A DNA stretch of 64,000 bases from Plectrocnemia conspersa (GCA_009617715.1 VTFK01000354.1:1-64000); one strand, 5' to 3'. Counted from the stretch's first letter, positions 44,362 through 57,690 are shown. Made by a program: numbers and translations. The notes: generated by a model from the sequence alone, not told the origin.

Positions 44362-44480
44362 CAGTGTTTTTTAACCAATGGTCCGTGGAAAACTGGTGGT
44401 CTTTATCATTTTTTTAGTAGTCCATAAATATTTGGCGTCCATTTAAAAATGTTATGCAAAAAATACAAAAAAATAAGCAA
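44362..44480 (+). mobile_element. hAT-type terminus (partial)
   Basis: CAGTGTTTTTTAACCAATGG at 44362, then TCCGTGGAAAACTGGTGG, has the CAGTG start and GGTCCG.GG subterminal word of many hAT elements. No opposite end or 8-bp duplication was found, so it is an end fragment. Confidence 0.5.
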
Positions 44481-44524
44481 AACATGTGCACCTGCAAGTT
44501 TTGTCATATTTTATAACTAGCTGT

Positions 44525-44550
44525 CGGTACCTCACTATCGTGAGGTACCG
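44525..44550. repeat. Perfect 11-bp hairpin with TATC loop
   Basis: CGGTACCTCAC (44525-44535) and GTGAGGTACCG (44540-44550) are exact reverse complements around TATC. Flanking AGCT words extend the symmetry imperfectly. This GC-rich stem stands out against the AT-rich background. Confidence 0.9.
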
Positions 44551-44964
44551 AAGCTAACGAGTGTGCGGATACCGGACCCTCAACTTTTTGCGTTTTAAAT
44601 ATTATTTTGGCTTCGTTCTGATTTAATAATATTAAAATGAAATGAGTTCTGGTTTATAATTATTAAAATTAAAATAATGTTCAATTTAAACAATTATTTA
44701 AAAAAAAAATTATTGGTTCAAATTAGACATTTTTATTTAGGATTTTCCATGATAGTAAAAATGGTTTAATCTATAAAAAACTACTTAATATTTTCAATTC
44801 ATTTGAAAATAAGTTTACAACTTGACTAAATATTTCCAGAAAAAAACATTTTATATTATTTAACGTTAGATTTGAAACTTAGATATTAAATGATAAATCT
44901 AAATATTGTATATCATTTATGAATAGTTTTAAAACTTAGCTGGATAATAATAAATTAAAAATTG
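44551..44964. other. AT-rich spacer
   Basis: No feature recognised. Confidence 0.4.
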
Positions 44965-44966
44965 TA

Positions 44967-45415
44967 CAGTGAAATCTCAATATAGCGAAGCTCACGGAAC
45001 CAATGAATACATTTCGGTGTACTGAAGAAGAAAGATAATATATTTTTATTTTATTTTTAATTACCATATTACTACAGCATCAAAATAACCTCTTATAAGG
45101 TTGACAGATCGTTTTTTGTCCATGTTTAAAGATACTGTATAGAACACAAAAAAAGTTTGAGGTTCGGCGAAACATCTGTAATGTCGCTTTTGAACACATC
45201 TGGCACACACCAAGTCAATGACGAACTGAATTCTTAAAAATATTTTGTCAAGTTATAACGTCATTCTTAAATTCGGATCAAAATATTTCGTTATACTGAG
45301 ATCAGTTTTCGTTACAATGAAAACATTTTGTATGAAAGTTTTTCGGGGACAAATTAAAGATTCGTTATACTGGAAATTTCGTTATTTCGGTATTCGTTAC
45401 AAATAGATTTCACTG
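44967..45415. mobile_element. pogo/Tigger-type MITE (449 bp)
   Basis: TA sites flank it (44965-44966 and 45416-45417). Both ends start CAGTGAAATCT, followed by diverged GCGAA/ACGAA words typical of pogo/Tigger termini. Several TTCGTTATACTG-like words lie inside near the right end. It has no transposase. It differs in sequence from the Tigger element at 17.2 kb, so it is a separate family. Confidence 0.75.
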
Positions 45416-45417
45416 TA

Positions 45418-46540
45418 TTAATTTTTAAAATAGAATTGTAACTTAATTAAATATTGATAAAACAAAAAAAATACCAAAATGTTTTCAACATAAAAATAAT
45501 ATGAAAACGTAACATTTTGTAATATTTAAAAGTAGGTTTACAGTTTAAATAAATAATAATAATAATAATAAATAGCATTGGTTACACATACACACAATCG
45601 ATCACCTATAGTTGGTGAAATGTGAGCGATTATAAGTCATTGATTGTGTTTTAGTTTTAAATAAAATTTCTCGTGGCATTGTTTTAAAAAAAATTAATTC
45701 CATCAAAATTAAATTAAAAAAAACAAACATTCTCAAAATTTAATAATATCTTTAAACGAAATATATACTATTTATTAAATATATGCTTAAAAATATTTAA
45801 GGCTAAGCTCATAAAAAACTACATTTTTCTAAGCTAATAATAATCTTAAATGATATTTTTTTTCGTCAAGTAAAAAAGAAAAAAAAAAGCAGCTTTTTTT
45901 TCATAAAGACTTTTGATTACTGCTTTCGACAAAAGATTTTTTATTGGTTATAGCACGATAGACGAGTGGTTTAATTGACCTTGGCTTAAATGTTATATGA
46001 AGTTTTATGTTTTTTGATTTATATCGTGTCTGAAATGATTATTATATAATTATAATTTCGATAATTTTCCTAGATTTTTATAAAAAAAAATCCTTTCCTT
46101 TACTGCTTTTACATATATTATTTAATAGTAATAAAATCAAATTTAATATTACCAAAATACATACTAAAAATAAACTATTATTTAATAGTAGAATATACAT
46201 TATGATATGACATAGCTAAAAAAAAAAAATTTAAGAATGTAAATCAAATTAACTAAAACCTTTATAATTTTTCTAGCGAAGTAATAAAAAAAATATAATA
46301 CGTGCTTAATACCGAAAGTGTATTTTATCATATACTTTACTTAATTTCTAATTTAATCAAACAGTTTTATAAATATTTGTAAAAATCATCATATATATTA
46401 TAGAATCAAAAAGATAACCATTGACAAGTGTTTCATATTTATTTACCAATTTTGAGATTTTTGTTAAAAATATCATATTTATCAGAGATCATAGTGTCTT
46501 ATTAATCTTTTTTTTTGTGTCGACTAGAATGTTTCACATA
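45418..46540. other. AT-rich DNA with (AAT)n
   Basis: A trinucleotide AAT run lies at 45550-45573. Nothing else recognised. Confidence 0.5.
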
Positions 46541-47035
46541 AAAGATACAATAAAGCGAGTGTATTGCAACGGTTGTAATAATGCGATTTTCGTGTAATCT
46601 CGTCACAAAGTTTGTGACGTCTGACCGACGCACTCGGTCGAAACTTTCTTAATTCTCGTCCCGAAAGGTCACTTCAACAAATTAATTTGTGCCCAACACT
46701 AACCATAAACAGTTCAAAGCGCGGTCGTAGGTAATAAGAAAAGTTTCAGACGTCAGATACTCGGAGAACAACAACAGCGGTCAAATAACGAGTTCGAATA
46801 TTTTTCTCAAAAGTCACCGCGATCAATCTTGATGATCGCACCTGTCCGAGGGGTGAAAAAATCTGAGGTAAAAAAATGTCACGCATTCGCCAGACGTAAT
46901 TTCTACATCAATCTAAGGGTTATGGGACGCCTCCAATCTCCCGAATACACTCCCGAAATGAAAATTGATGAAGCGACCCCACTATGCAAAGGGTTTCAGG
47001 CCCTCTTTATATATATCGACTTTTAATCTAGCGTA
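46541..47035. other. GC-elevated island with a 65-codon frame
   Basis: CpG-bearing block at 46600-46830. The frame 46829-47026 (MMIAPVRGVKKSE ... LCKGFQALFIYIDF) has a less AT-biased codon content than other short frames here, but it matches no family I know and lacks context. It could be a fossil of a retroelement or chance. Confidence 0.3.
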
Positions 47036-48450
47036 AAAATCGTATTAGCTTATGTAAATACGCTCGCGTTGCTCAATTTTTTATATTGGGTGTCCAAATT
47101 GTTTGATATATAAAAAAAACAATTAGGTTTCCATATTTCTAAACATTTATTAATAATAATACTAATAATGTGAACCGTATAATTAATAGTTATTTATTCA
47201 TGCAAAATGTTAATTAGAACTAGATATAATATAACATTGAGAAGAGTAATTTTTTTTAGTAATATTGATCTGGAGATTTATAACCACAATGTCCCTATTT
47301 TTTACATTTTCATTCGTGGTCGATATGCTAGACTACGCATCTCTATTATAATCTTTTGCAAAACAGCAATAACATCATTTCAATTAAAAAACTCTTTTAT
47401 ATATTGCTTAAAATAATTTAAAACTGTTCTAAAAAAATTAAAATATAACACATTTTTAAAAAATTGTAGATTTTTCAGAAAATATCGGCTAACATTATTT
47501 CAAATAGTTTTTCTAAAAATCTAATATTATTTTTTTAAAACTTATCGACAATTTTGACAAATCACACGTTTCTGAGTGCTTCGAAAAACCCCTCTTTTGT
47601 TGTTAAGCGCTAAGGATATCAAGATTTTTGAGGCTAAAAAATTATTGTTATTAAAAATATCTTTAAATAGCAAAGAAAACAAAGACTTTTGGGATAGATA
47701 AAAATATGATTAAGTGGCTGCTTTTTTAAAAAATAAATTATAAAGGATTACATGCACTTTTTAGTACTTGGAATACTTCGATTGAATGCAATGTAAACTT
47801 AATTGAAACACACATATTTCAACCATTTATTGTATGAAACGTGAAATATAAACAATCAATATCAAGCAAAACCACAATGCTTTTACAGCATCGCTTGATT
47901 TATGCGGTAACAATCGAACCGGTCATCGAAACCGTAATTTTAACCGGATTTGAATACATTTGCTTAACCGAATTAAACATCCATATACGAAACCAAGCAC
48001 TAGTTTTCGGCATCATTGTTTAAAGCATAGAACGAAGAGGAAGTCATGCCCAAATATCAAATTTTGCATGTAATTCATGTAATGGTACATATATTCGGCT
48101 ACGCAACGTTCTTTATTTCTCCTTTCGGATAAAATTCTAGTCACGTGTGTTCGCATTTAAGATATATATCACATTCATAAAGAGGTCTTCCGGGCGAATA
48201 TCATATTTAAATGTAATCTCCAGAGTCACCCACCTATGCATAGGTGTTCCGTGACATTGATATATGCGTGCCCACGTATAGATAATTTATATAAAATATA
48301 CATTTATGTATCATGTAGGTTAGTATATATTACAATACATTAAAAATATGGTGGGCTAATAAACAATGAAAGATAAAAAAAATAAAAATACAATTTTAAC
48401 TTCTTATCTCATTCTTGCGGATATTCTACACTAGATTTTTTTATATAATT
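47036..48450. other. AT-rich DNA with a modest complex patch
   Basis: A richer patch lies at 47860-48000 and 48040-48270. The frame at 47841-48023 is without motifs. No gene. Confidence 0.4.
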
Positions 48451-48454
48451 TTTA

Positions 48455-48896
48455 TAATGAGGAATGCCTTTCACTTTGACGATCCGTCAGTTATTCGCAT
48501 CCTCTATGACACCTTAGTTCGTAGTATTCTTGAATCGGGATCTATAATTTGGAATCCCCGAATAGCCAAATATTCCCTTTTAGTGAAAAAAATTCAAAAA
48601 AGGTATTTAGGATACATTTACAAAAGGACATTTGGTTATTATCCGTACTTATATCCCAGCGCCTTTCTTTAAGAGCGTTGGGATATGATTCGCTGAGTTC
48701 TCGCAGAAAGCTGTATGTCGCAAAGCATTTTTTCAAATTACTAAAAGGTGCTGTCGACAATCCAGCTATTCCCGAGGAATTCCAGTTTTGGGTTCCAGAA
48801 CATTTTCGAGAATCACGATCGCGACCTCTTTTGATGACCATTAGGGCTAGGACATCCGCACTTGCCGACTCGCCTATAGCTGTGGCCATCTAGCTC
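48455..48896 (+). pseudogene. Jockey/R1-type LINE, RT C-terminal region, one frameshift
   Basis: The frame from about 48455 reads FDDPSVIRILY, DTLVRSILESGSIIWNP and IQKRYLGYIYKRTFGYYP, the tail of the LINE reverse transcriptase 'thumb' region (the L-E-[YS]-G-S-x-[IV]-W-x-P motif is diagnostic). Near 48670 one base is missing compared with the 42-kb copy (CTTTAAG here, CTTTTAGG there). The other frame then continues to 48893 with KHFFKLLKGAVDNPAIPEE and PLLMTIRARTSALADS. The catalytic YADD/FADD block and endonuclease lie upstream and are missing (5' truncation). The protein ends at 48891-48893. Confidence 0.88.
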
Positions 48897-49140
48897 CTTA
48901 ATACGCTGGCATTACATATTGACTTATTTAATGTTAGCTACGAGGATCTGATCCAGTTTGTATCATTTAATTTTGATATTTTATAATTTTTTTGTTATGT
49001 TTAAGTATTGTTATATTTATGTATATATACGTTTTTTCTATGTTTTATAAATTTAAAATTTGTTTTCGACCATCGTGGCGCATTGGGGTAACCTTGTAGG
49101 CCACGATAGTGTTAATTTAATCTAAAAAAAATTAAAAAAT
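48897..49140 (+). repeat. 3' untranslated region and terminal stem-loop of the same LINE
   Basis: Follows directly on the coding remnant. Ends with a hairpin CCATCGTGGC (49070-49079) pairing at 9 of 10 positions with GCCACGATAG (49100-49109) around a 20-nt loop GCATTGGGGTAACCTTGTAG. TTAATTTAATCTAAA and an A-rich tail follow. This links the hairpin physically to a reverse-transcriptase gene. Confidence 0.82.
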
Positions 49141-49785
49141 AAAAATTATAAAGCTCCAATTATTGTTTTTTATATGTCAATAAAAAATGTATATACTTCT
49201 ATTGAGACAGTGCTAGATGCTGATTCATAACTAATGCATTCGCAGTCTAATTTAGTTTATTAAAATTAAACTGCTTTGCAAGCATCAAGTCGTCAATGCA
49301 GAATTTTTATCCGGCACATCTGGGATGAATTAAAAATATTTACAATTTTACCCGCTTAATTATTTAAACATTTAACATATCTTTGAAAGACGCTTAAAAC
49401 ATATTTACCAAAATTAGATTTTTTGTCAACATTGATGCTTTTTTTTACGCAAAACGTTTTTACAATGTATAAGCCATTTATTTAGACATAATCCTCAGTA
49501 AAAGCATTTTTTAGGATTTGCGTTACTTTAGCGTACTTTATTTTACTCTTATTAATCATTTTACAATTAATAAATACATCACAGAGAGTAGTACCATATC
49601 TAAAAAAAAGCATAAAAAATAAATATAGATTACAGTTAAATTGAAATTACAAAGATATTACTCAATATTTATTAAAATGAAATTGCTTCTCTTTGTAATT
49701 TATTATTAAAATAAAATACCCAATGGTGGTAACTATTTTATAAGATATTTCATTTTTTTTAATACAACGCTCCTTATTTAAATAC
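49141..49785. other. AT-rich spacer
   Basis: No feature recognised. Confidence 0.45.
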
Positions 49786-50135
49786 AGCTGTATTCGAAAC
49801 ACAACAAACGTTCGAAAGATTTCCGCTTTATTTATGTTCTCTTTAAATACATTCGCATTGGCAGTAAGAAGGTTTATCGGCGTTTTGTTTTTGTTGTGTA
49901 AATAAGGCTACGAATCAGAATATTGCTTGGCAACGTTCGCAAATCTTTATATATAATATATACATATTTATATATTCCCCGAAAAGCGCAAATGTTCCAA
50001 TTGCGGAGCCGACTACAAAATGGTATCATATGGCCACATTATCGTCGCATATATCCTGACTTCAATTGGCTATTAACGTCAAATAAAATCCTATGCAGTC
50101 GACTACTTCTGGTCTGTATCATCACTCCCAGTTAA
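49786..50135. other. Mixed non-coding stretch
   Basis: Slightly GC-elevated at 49790-49920 and 49975-50130. No recognised product in the 70-codon frame at 49923-50135. Confidence 0.25.
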
Positions 50136-50365
50136 TTAACGCTTATTAACATCAATTAAAAATGGGTCACCATTGATACAATTTCAAATAAATTAAACAT
50201 TAAAAAATAAAATAATTTTGACTTAAACAATACAACATACTTATGCCATCACTGATAATAATATTTCACGTCAGTAGAATTGGGTATTATTAATTGTTTA
50301 ATTATAGAGTTTGAGAATAATAAACCTCAAAGATAGACTTTTAATTATAGCTTTTTGTGTCTATT
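50136..50365. other. AT-rich spacer
   Basis: No feature recognised. Confidence 0.4.
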
Positions 50366-50600
50366 ATTAAACCTTAAAAGCATGGAAGACTTGTGCCAAC
50401 TGTGCGATATGATTGTTGTCATTTCATTCGCTGCTAATTTGACGATGGCATGCGTTCCGTTGAATTTTTCTCAACGTTATTACGGAAATGAAGGCTTTAG
50501 AAAATATGACAAATTGCGGAATCGCGGTTCGGCCGCTCGTAAACCGGCGCAAGTTTTTGAGTTTCTCTCTAAATGAATATTAGAAAGGGGAACGAATGTG
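50366..50600 (+). other. Island with an unidentified 73-codon frame
   Basis: The plus frame ending at 50576 (from 50355: LCQLCDMIVVISFAANLTMA ... RGSAARKPAQVFEFLSK) lies in a GC-elevated patch with balanced amino-acid use. No domain recognised, and no splice context can be proven. It could be a small exon, a fossil or chance. Confidence 0.2.
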
Positions 50601-52535
50601 CCATTAACGTTATTATTATATACGTTTTTATTGCGCGACCACCAAAAAATATTACCACATGAAAAACAAATTAATTTCAATATATTTTATACATGTACAT
50701 AAATGGATAATATATTATATTTTAGGGCTATTAAATAATACTTTGACATACATATATTTCAAAGAAAACATTTTTTAATTGCGTATATATATAAGCTACT
50801 GTTTATTGCTTGATAGGTAACAAACCTAATATAAACGATTAAATAATTATAAATTGTTATTTCTTATTTTTTCGAAATTTTACTGAATATATTTGTAGCA
50901 AAAATAAATATATATAAATTCAATCATTACTGTGGTTATATAACAGTATTTTTTTTAAACGCATATAAAATTTATATTATATAACATCTAATCATTATTT
51001 GTATATTTTTTAAGAATCTATTTTAACTTATAAGTAGTACAACTAGTAAAAAATACAAAAATAAAACAATAATATATCGTCACAGTATGTCAGCTCGGTA
51101 ATTCCAGTAGCAAAGAACAATTTAATTTTTTTTCCTCACAAAAAGTGATTCAACTATTAAAAGCAGCAGTAGTCAGTTGATGTAAGGTCTGTAAAATACG
51201 GGTTTTGACAAATAGTTAATTTTGTCAAATATGTTATAGTAGACATCCGCTGAAAGCAATTGATTAGGTTTTAATAAAGTATATTAAATAATATTACTGC
51301 TGGACTACGATACAAACATTATTGGTTTCGATAGTGCTTTCATGGTTTCAGACTTATTTTCGGCAGTTCATTCTTTACAAAATAGAGTGCCGAATTCTTT
51401 CAATTGTTAAAAAAAAAACAATTTGTGTCATACATAATAATACAATGTATGAATGAAAAAATGGAAAGCTTATTGTAATATCTACTTAATAATTTCTTCA
51501 CAACGCAATGAATTTTTGCTTATACCTTAATGTTTCATAAAACATAATCTAAAAAATGAAAATTGAAGAAGGTTAAAAAATCGCAAAATACATTTAAGCA
51601 GGTGATGATGAACCTTCATAATAAATAAGAAACGTAAAAATATTTTAAAAGTTTTAATTATTGAAAAATAAAAATATTTTTATAAAACATGTATCATAAG
51701 TAGTAATTTTAATTAATTTGTACTTTAAAACTAATCAATTGTTTAAAAAAAAATCGAATAATTATTATTAAATTAGTATTGCGAGTCATATCGTTGCAAC
51801 AAAAATTATTGCAAGGACTTGCTAAAAGCCTATAGAACTAGTATCGTTTATTTATGATTTACTTAAAAAAATTTCAGCTGTAAAAATTATCATAGCAAAA
51901 TATACGGTTGGTGCCAAAATACAAACCAAGGGGTCAGTACATAATGCGATGGATTGGGCTTATACATACTAACCCTAAAATAATATATATAAACTCAATA
52001 GTATATAAACTCGCCATTGCGACACATAAACAAATTCCATTCATCTTTACGACACATCGGAAAGTTGGTCAACCTTTGCCATGCCAACTAGTGCATACCG
52101 TGCGTGACAATAAAAAGATCGATTTATCTATTAGGTATTAGTCAGATACATAACTGATCCATCGTGCTAATTAAAACAAATAAAATTACATTTTAATAAG
52201 TTTTAAATTCCTTTACCTTTCACTACTCTTATACTGATAGAAAAAAGGTAAATGCGCCTTACCTAAAAAGGGCTGAATAAAGGCGTTAATGAGGGTAAAA
52301 AGTAATTTTGTATAATGTGTAATAATTAGGGAAAAGTACTCAATATGAGCTTTCATTAAGTTTTATTCAGTATTTATATTATATTCACATTTAAACATGT
52401 TTTTGGCAACCTTGCGTATTAAATTTGTCGGATGAGAATTAATAATTTATTATTAAAGTCAGAATATATTATTTTTAAATTCATCCATTTGATTTATATA
52501 TTATATATGCATTATTGGAAAACACAAAATAGTGT
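50601..52535. other. AT-rich non-coding DNA
   Basis: A/T-rich throughout with a slightly richer patch at 51900-52130. No gene supported. Confidence 0.5.
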
Positions 52536-52775
52536 CTGGGAAAATTCTTGAATCTCGCCAGATTATTAGTTTAGTAGATTTACATTTATCAACTGGGCGT
52601 GGATCGGCGTTGTCATAAATTATCGTCGAGCGAATTGCGTTTACCCTCCAGGATTGTTGCTAAAATCCCGCAATTCCTTAGGGCTCGGTCCGGGTAGGCC
52701 GCAGAGCTTCAATCAATATTGCTAAGTTTTCTTCCTTTCGCATTCACTGATTATCTGCTGGGAAAAGTCGCTTCT
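52536..52775. other. GC-elevated non-coding island
   Basis: CpG words at 52590-52640 and a GC-rich stretch 52650-52710 (CTCGGTCCGGGTAGGCCGC). No frame. Candidate regulatory element. Confidence 0.3.
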
Positions 52776-53505
52776 GTCTTGGAAGCTGTATAAATGCGGT
52801 TAGAGCACGCATGGGATAGATTTACAAAAATAATAACGTTAGGATGGAAATATGATTTATAAATTAAAATGTATATATAAATTAAAAATAATATGTCACA
52901 TAATTCGATTTTTATTGTTAAGTAGAACATGAAAGCCCAGCTTTTTTTCAATCAGAGAGACTGTTTCTAATATATCTAGTAGCGTTACGCGCATTGCTGA
53001 CTTCATTGCTATGGGTTGTGTGGCGTAAACTCTAGCTGGCGATACGTAAGCCAGAAAATGCATATTGATTTAGGTAGTAACATATCTGCGTTTTTCAAGT
53101 CATTAAATAATTTATGATGTAATAACGTAATAAATAATAATCAGTATGCTTAAATAGATATAGGAATTTATTTTTAAATATTATTAAAATAGAGCCATCT
53201 TTCGAAATAACTTTAAAATAAAATATATTGTCAATTTAGTAAATCAACAAAAAATAATAAATTATTATTAAAAATGCTTCATAAATATTTAAAATAAAAA
53301 TAAAAAAAATAAAAAAATAATTCGGTTTGAACTTTGCTTCTTAATAATTTCCCGTTTATTATTTGATGAAAGTAAATCATATAAATTTAATATTTTATCT
53401 TATAGTCATAATGTATTCGTTTATAGATTTGTTTCCCTTTTAATGTATTATACATTGTTTATATGGCAACAAAAAAGGGACGTTACAAATCTGAAACGTA
53501 ACAAT
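52776..53505. other. AT-rich spacer
   Basis: A richer patch occurs at 52980-53060. No feature recognised. Confidence 0.4.
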
Positions 53506-53915
53506 ATTTAGTAAGCGGATTTGAGGGTTCTGCGTTAAATCTTATTGCTCTGGCAGGCGTTGCAAACTTTTTGTTGCCGCACAAATTTACTACTTATCCT
53601 TAATGAGACTTTTTACTGAGTCCGTCATGCGGCCCTCGGTTTTTGTTCGAGTCCCCTGGAATTGGAGAGAGGGTACGGCACCTGTCCGGGATCGTATTCG
53701 GCCCACGTACACTCCGAGTGAGCAGTAAACCATTTGCAAGAACCTTATCTTGCATGTTAAGAAGACCTGGAAACAACATCCTAAGACCTAACGCCCAAAG
53801 CCCACCGCAAAGTTTCCCTTATGAACTGTAAAAAAGGCAGTTGCGTCCCACGTCGAAGGGAATCCAACTTCCGTGTCACTAATTCTCTAACCCCAACGGG
53901 ATAAGAATAGTCTTT
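53506..53915. other. GC-elevated block, possibly an old repeat
   Basis: Balanced block including TGTTCGAGTCCCCTGG (53644-53659), which resembles a tRNA-type B box, and CCCCAACGGGATAAG near 53893 before an AT-rich tail. It might be a different, degraded SINE or retroelement end, but there is no second copy in the window. The 62-codon frame 53643-53831 is unrecognised. Confidence 0.3.
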
Positions 53916-56710
53916 GTTATTTATATATGTATATACTTGTAATCAGTGGCACTTCGTGGTAAAATGTTAAAGGTGAAATTATAATATAAAAAATATTTAA
54001 AAAAAAATTATATGGATTTATACTAATAAAACCAAATTATATTTTAAATTGCTTTTTTATCTAACGGACATTAAATGGGTTCAATCGATCTAATTTTTTT
54101 TACAAAAACGTTAAATATAAAATACTTTAAAATATAGATTATGTATATGTAAAAATATATAAAATAAAATATAAATATTTTTTTTTTAATCTTATTGCTA
54201 TTTGATTCAGCTTCAAAAAAATATATTTTAATTATAAAAGATCTAGGGTAAAAGTAAACTGATTTTAAACATTATATAAGTCTTATTTTAAAATAAAATT
54301 TATCTCTCAGAATTTTATAAATCATACTACGCACTTCTTTTTAAGAATAAAATTCATACACAGAATTAGTTTTCATTAACTTATAAGGCACGTTTTTTAA
54401 CTCAAATATTATATAATAAATCTATCTAGTCAGTAAATCAAATTATTGTTTATTAAATAAACTACCATTTAATTCACAACTGGACCCCTAATGTAGTGAT
54501 TAAATCGGCAAATATAAAAACAGTCGATACGTTAATAACCAAATTAGAATCTAAGCGTTAGAATCTAAATATTATGTTATAAAATCATGAAAAGGACCAG
54601 TTCAGCATGATATATATAAAGACAGGTTTTAATTATCCAAGATATAAAAAGTTTCATTTTTAAAATGGAACACTACCATGAGAAAACTATTTAACAGATT
54701 AATGCAAAAAGTACTAACGATTAATCAGAAAAGATAAGTGACAATTGTTTCAAAAAAATATTGAAGTATAACTAAAATATACAAACTGTATGTAACGATC
54801 TCAATTATTGCAGAAAATAATAAATAATAGAAAACTATAAGTTTGTCTTAAAAAACAGATTTAAACGCACTGACACAAAGACCAGGAAAATTATAATGAA
54901 TTAAAAATAAATTTCTTAGATATAATACATTTAAACAGCAGGTTCAACTTTCATTAGTTAGCTATAATTCAATACTAAACAATTTTTTACTTAATTTATA
55001 AAAATATTAAATAATTCAATTTAATTAAATATTGATTTTAAAATACTATGTCATCAACTCCCCGGCACTCTCTGACTCAATCGCAATCTATTGTAATCAA
55101 CGTTTTTATGGGTCAGATTTCAGTGCAACTTTAGTCAGAGCTTTAACGTTTCTTTCCAAAATCACAAGGGGCGTCTTATGTAATCTTTATTGTGTCATTT
55201 AGTTGTGTGGCAATCTAAACATCTTTTATTAGTCAAATCAGAGCAGTTGATTTTTTTAATAAATAAAAAAAGTTTTGGCACAATAGATGTCTAATCATAT
55301 TTATTTTGTGTGGTAATAAATCATATATAAAGGTTTATAGACTATAGTAATAATTTATTTTAATTAAATTATGAATATCGTAATCTAACAGGTAATAAAA
55401 CAAAGGGAAGTGTATATGTTCTTAGCAAGTATCTATATTTGGACGTTAATATCCGAGTTGTAACCAAGCTTATTTCATGCTTGAGATATTAATTTGTGAA
55501 ATTAGATTGTAAATCCAATAAACGTTTATACCACACATACAAATCTCACATCTTAAACATTACAAAGTGTATTGTCTGTCGTGTTATATTTCCGTTTATT
55601 ATTTATTAAGTACAATGCTAGCTTTCTAATGAGTGGTTTATGAGATCAATAGGAGTGAGGATTAGACTGACATATTGTTAAGAATATACAATAATAATAT
55701 TTTACGATGATAAATAACATTTAAACCACATCTATACGTGATACTATAATCTTGTGCAAAGGTTATGACAGTGGATGAAATATGCAAATATAATATACAT
55801 AGAGAATATTACTTAATAGTGCATATGGAAATGTGCAAAGGCGTGCGAGTATGTTGCCCTAGGGTATATGCTATATACATATATATAATATATTCCACAT
55901 ACGAACAATACACCCTACAGTGTTATTAAAATTCAAGGTAAAATGCCAGGTATTTGATATTGTCATACATTATTAAAATTAAACAATACTTGATTGAAAT
56001 TAATATACTGCCAAATATAATATGTATGGATTGAGTAGTACAAAAAAATGGAAGCTCATTAATATTACATTTATTTATGCATATGAGGAGAAAACAATCA
56101 CTTCAAAAAAAGGTTAAATTGGGTCGTGTTTTGAATAATTTATTTCACTTTCTTTTCTAATCCATCAGAGGCTGTATATTCGATTACGAGTCCGAAAACT
56201 CTGCAGGTTTGGGATTGTGTGCCGGATGAGTCTGATATGAGATAATTTTTGTTTCGTATCCATCGATTTTTAAGGTCAGAATTACTACATTTATTTAAAA
56301 AAAATTCACGATCTTATATTAAATATATTTTTTAATTAAAATTACTATATTCAATATTTTAAAAGTCAGACAAAGCTAAATTATCAATTACAATATGCTT
56401 GTAAAGTAAAAAAAATAATTTATGAGCATCATTTTTTTTGCATTTCAGAAAATGGTACCCATACTAAAAATACAGACAAAATCTGCATATTCGCTATGTT
56501 AACGAATATTATTAATGGTATTTTTCTTGACACGATCAAAGTTGCAAATAGATCGACTTTTATATTATCGACATGCAAACTTCTGAATTTATCACAATCT
56601 CAATAACGAAGTATATATTTAAATATAAAATTTATTCTGAAACGTTAAAACAGCAAACCAAAGTCTTAGCATGTTTTTAAACGAAAGCGGGACTTTCCAA
56701 TTACCTACAG
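53916..56710. other. AT-rich non-coding DNA
   Basis: Long A/T-rich stretch with one more complex patch at 55048-55200. No gene or repeat family seen. Confidence 0.5.
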
Positions 56711-56720
56711 TATACATACA

Positions 56721-56748
56721 TATATACACATATGCATATGTGTATATA
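56721..56748. repeat. Perfect 28-bp palindrome
   Basis: Self-complementary with its centre at the GC step of ATGCAT (56734/56735). Composed of TA and CA/TG dinucleotide words, so probably microsatellite-derived. Confidence 0.85.
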
Positions 56749-57120
56749 CATCCAGTTTTACCCCAAAGTCCTCTAAGTGAATTATGCAAGAGGTCGGAGA
56801 TTTGAAACGGCCCATTCTCGTGCAGGGTAACCATAAATTCTTATTTAATTTTGTCACGGTCCTATTGCAGCAAGGCGTATCAGAAGTAATATTAATTCAA
56901 ATTAATATATTATGAGCAGAAGTGTCTCTAGGTTAAGCGAATAGTGGCGGTTGGTGCAAGTTAGCTTTTGTAAAAGGTTCGCCTCCTTTGATTACGCTTG
57001 ACCTTTTCGCTGGAAGGGTTGAATATTTCAAGCCCATAGTGCCAAGAAGTGCTTGTAAATTAAGTACTTGGCCTAGATTAAGGGGAAAACGTATTCCGAA
57101 TCAAAACATTCTTTTGAAAT
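56749..57120. other. Mixed non-coding stretch
   Basis: Slightly GC-elevated at 56855-57090. No frame or repeat recognised. Confidence 0.25.
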
Positions 57121-57690
57121 CAAAACAACAACTTTGATAATCGTAAAAATGTGCTATATTTTAGGTCTCTAGATATTTTTCAATAATATAAATAATATAT
57201 AAAAATACTACAATCAACTAAAATATAAAAATATAAGTAAAATTGTTTGAAGTAATTAAGTAAATATATTGTATAATCTGTCTTTGAAATTTTTCCAAGT
57301 TGAATCGTTTATGTAATGTGAAATAAAGTTTTAACCGAGATAAGTTAGCTTTATTTACAAATTCTTTAGAGAATTAAATAAAACATATCAGCGGTAATTT
57401 TACGGCTGTTATTAGCAATGGTGAATTTTACACAGCTTTCATTAAACATTTAATATTTATTTGCAAAGCTGTAATGTGGAATGAGTTATAATAGCGGTTG
57501 GTTAAAATTTCATTTATGGCTGTTATTAGCGATGTTAAATTCCAATCGGATAAATAAAATCGTGAATTATTATAAAATATTTCATATAATTTTAATAAAA
57601 GCTGCGAGAGATACTTATAAAGTAAAATAATGATATACAATTTAAGTGAGTTTTGATGTATATTTTCAACTTGTTAAATAAATGGATATC
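57121..57690. other. AT-rich DNA with a short direct repeat
   Basis: GGCTGTTATTAGC occurs at 57402-57414 and again at 57519-57531 with similar flanks. Function unknown. Confidence 0.4.
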
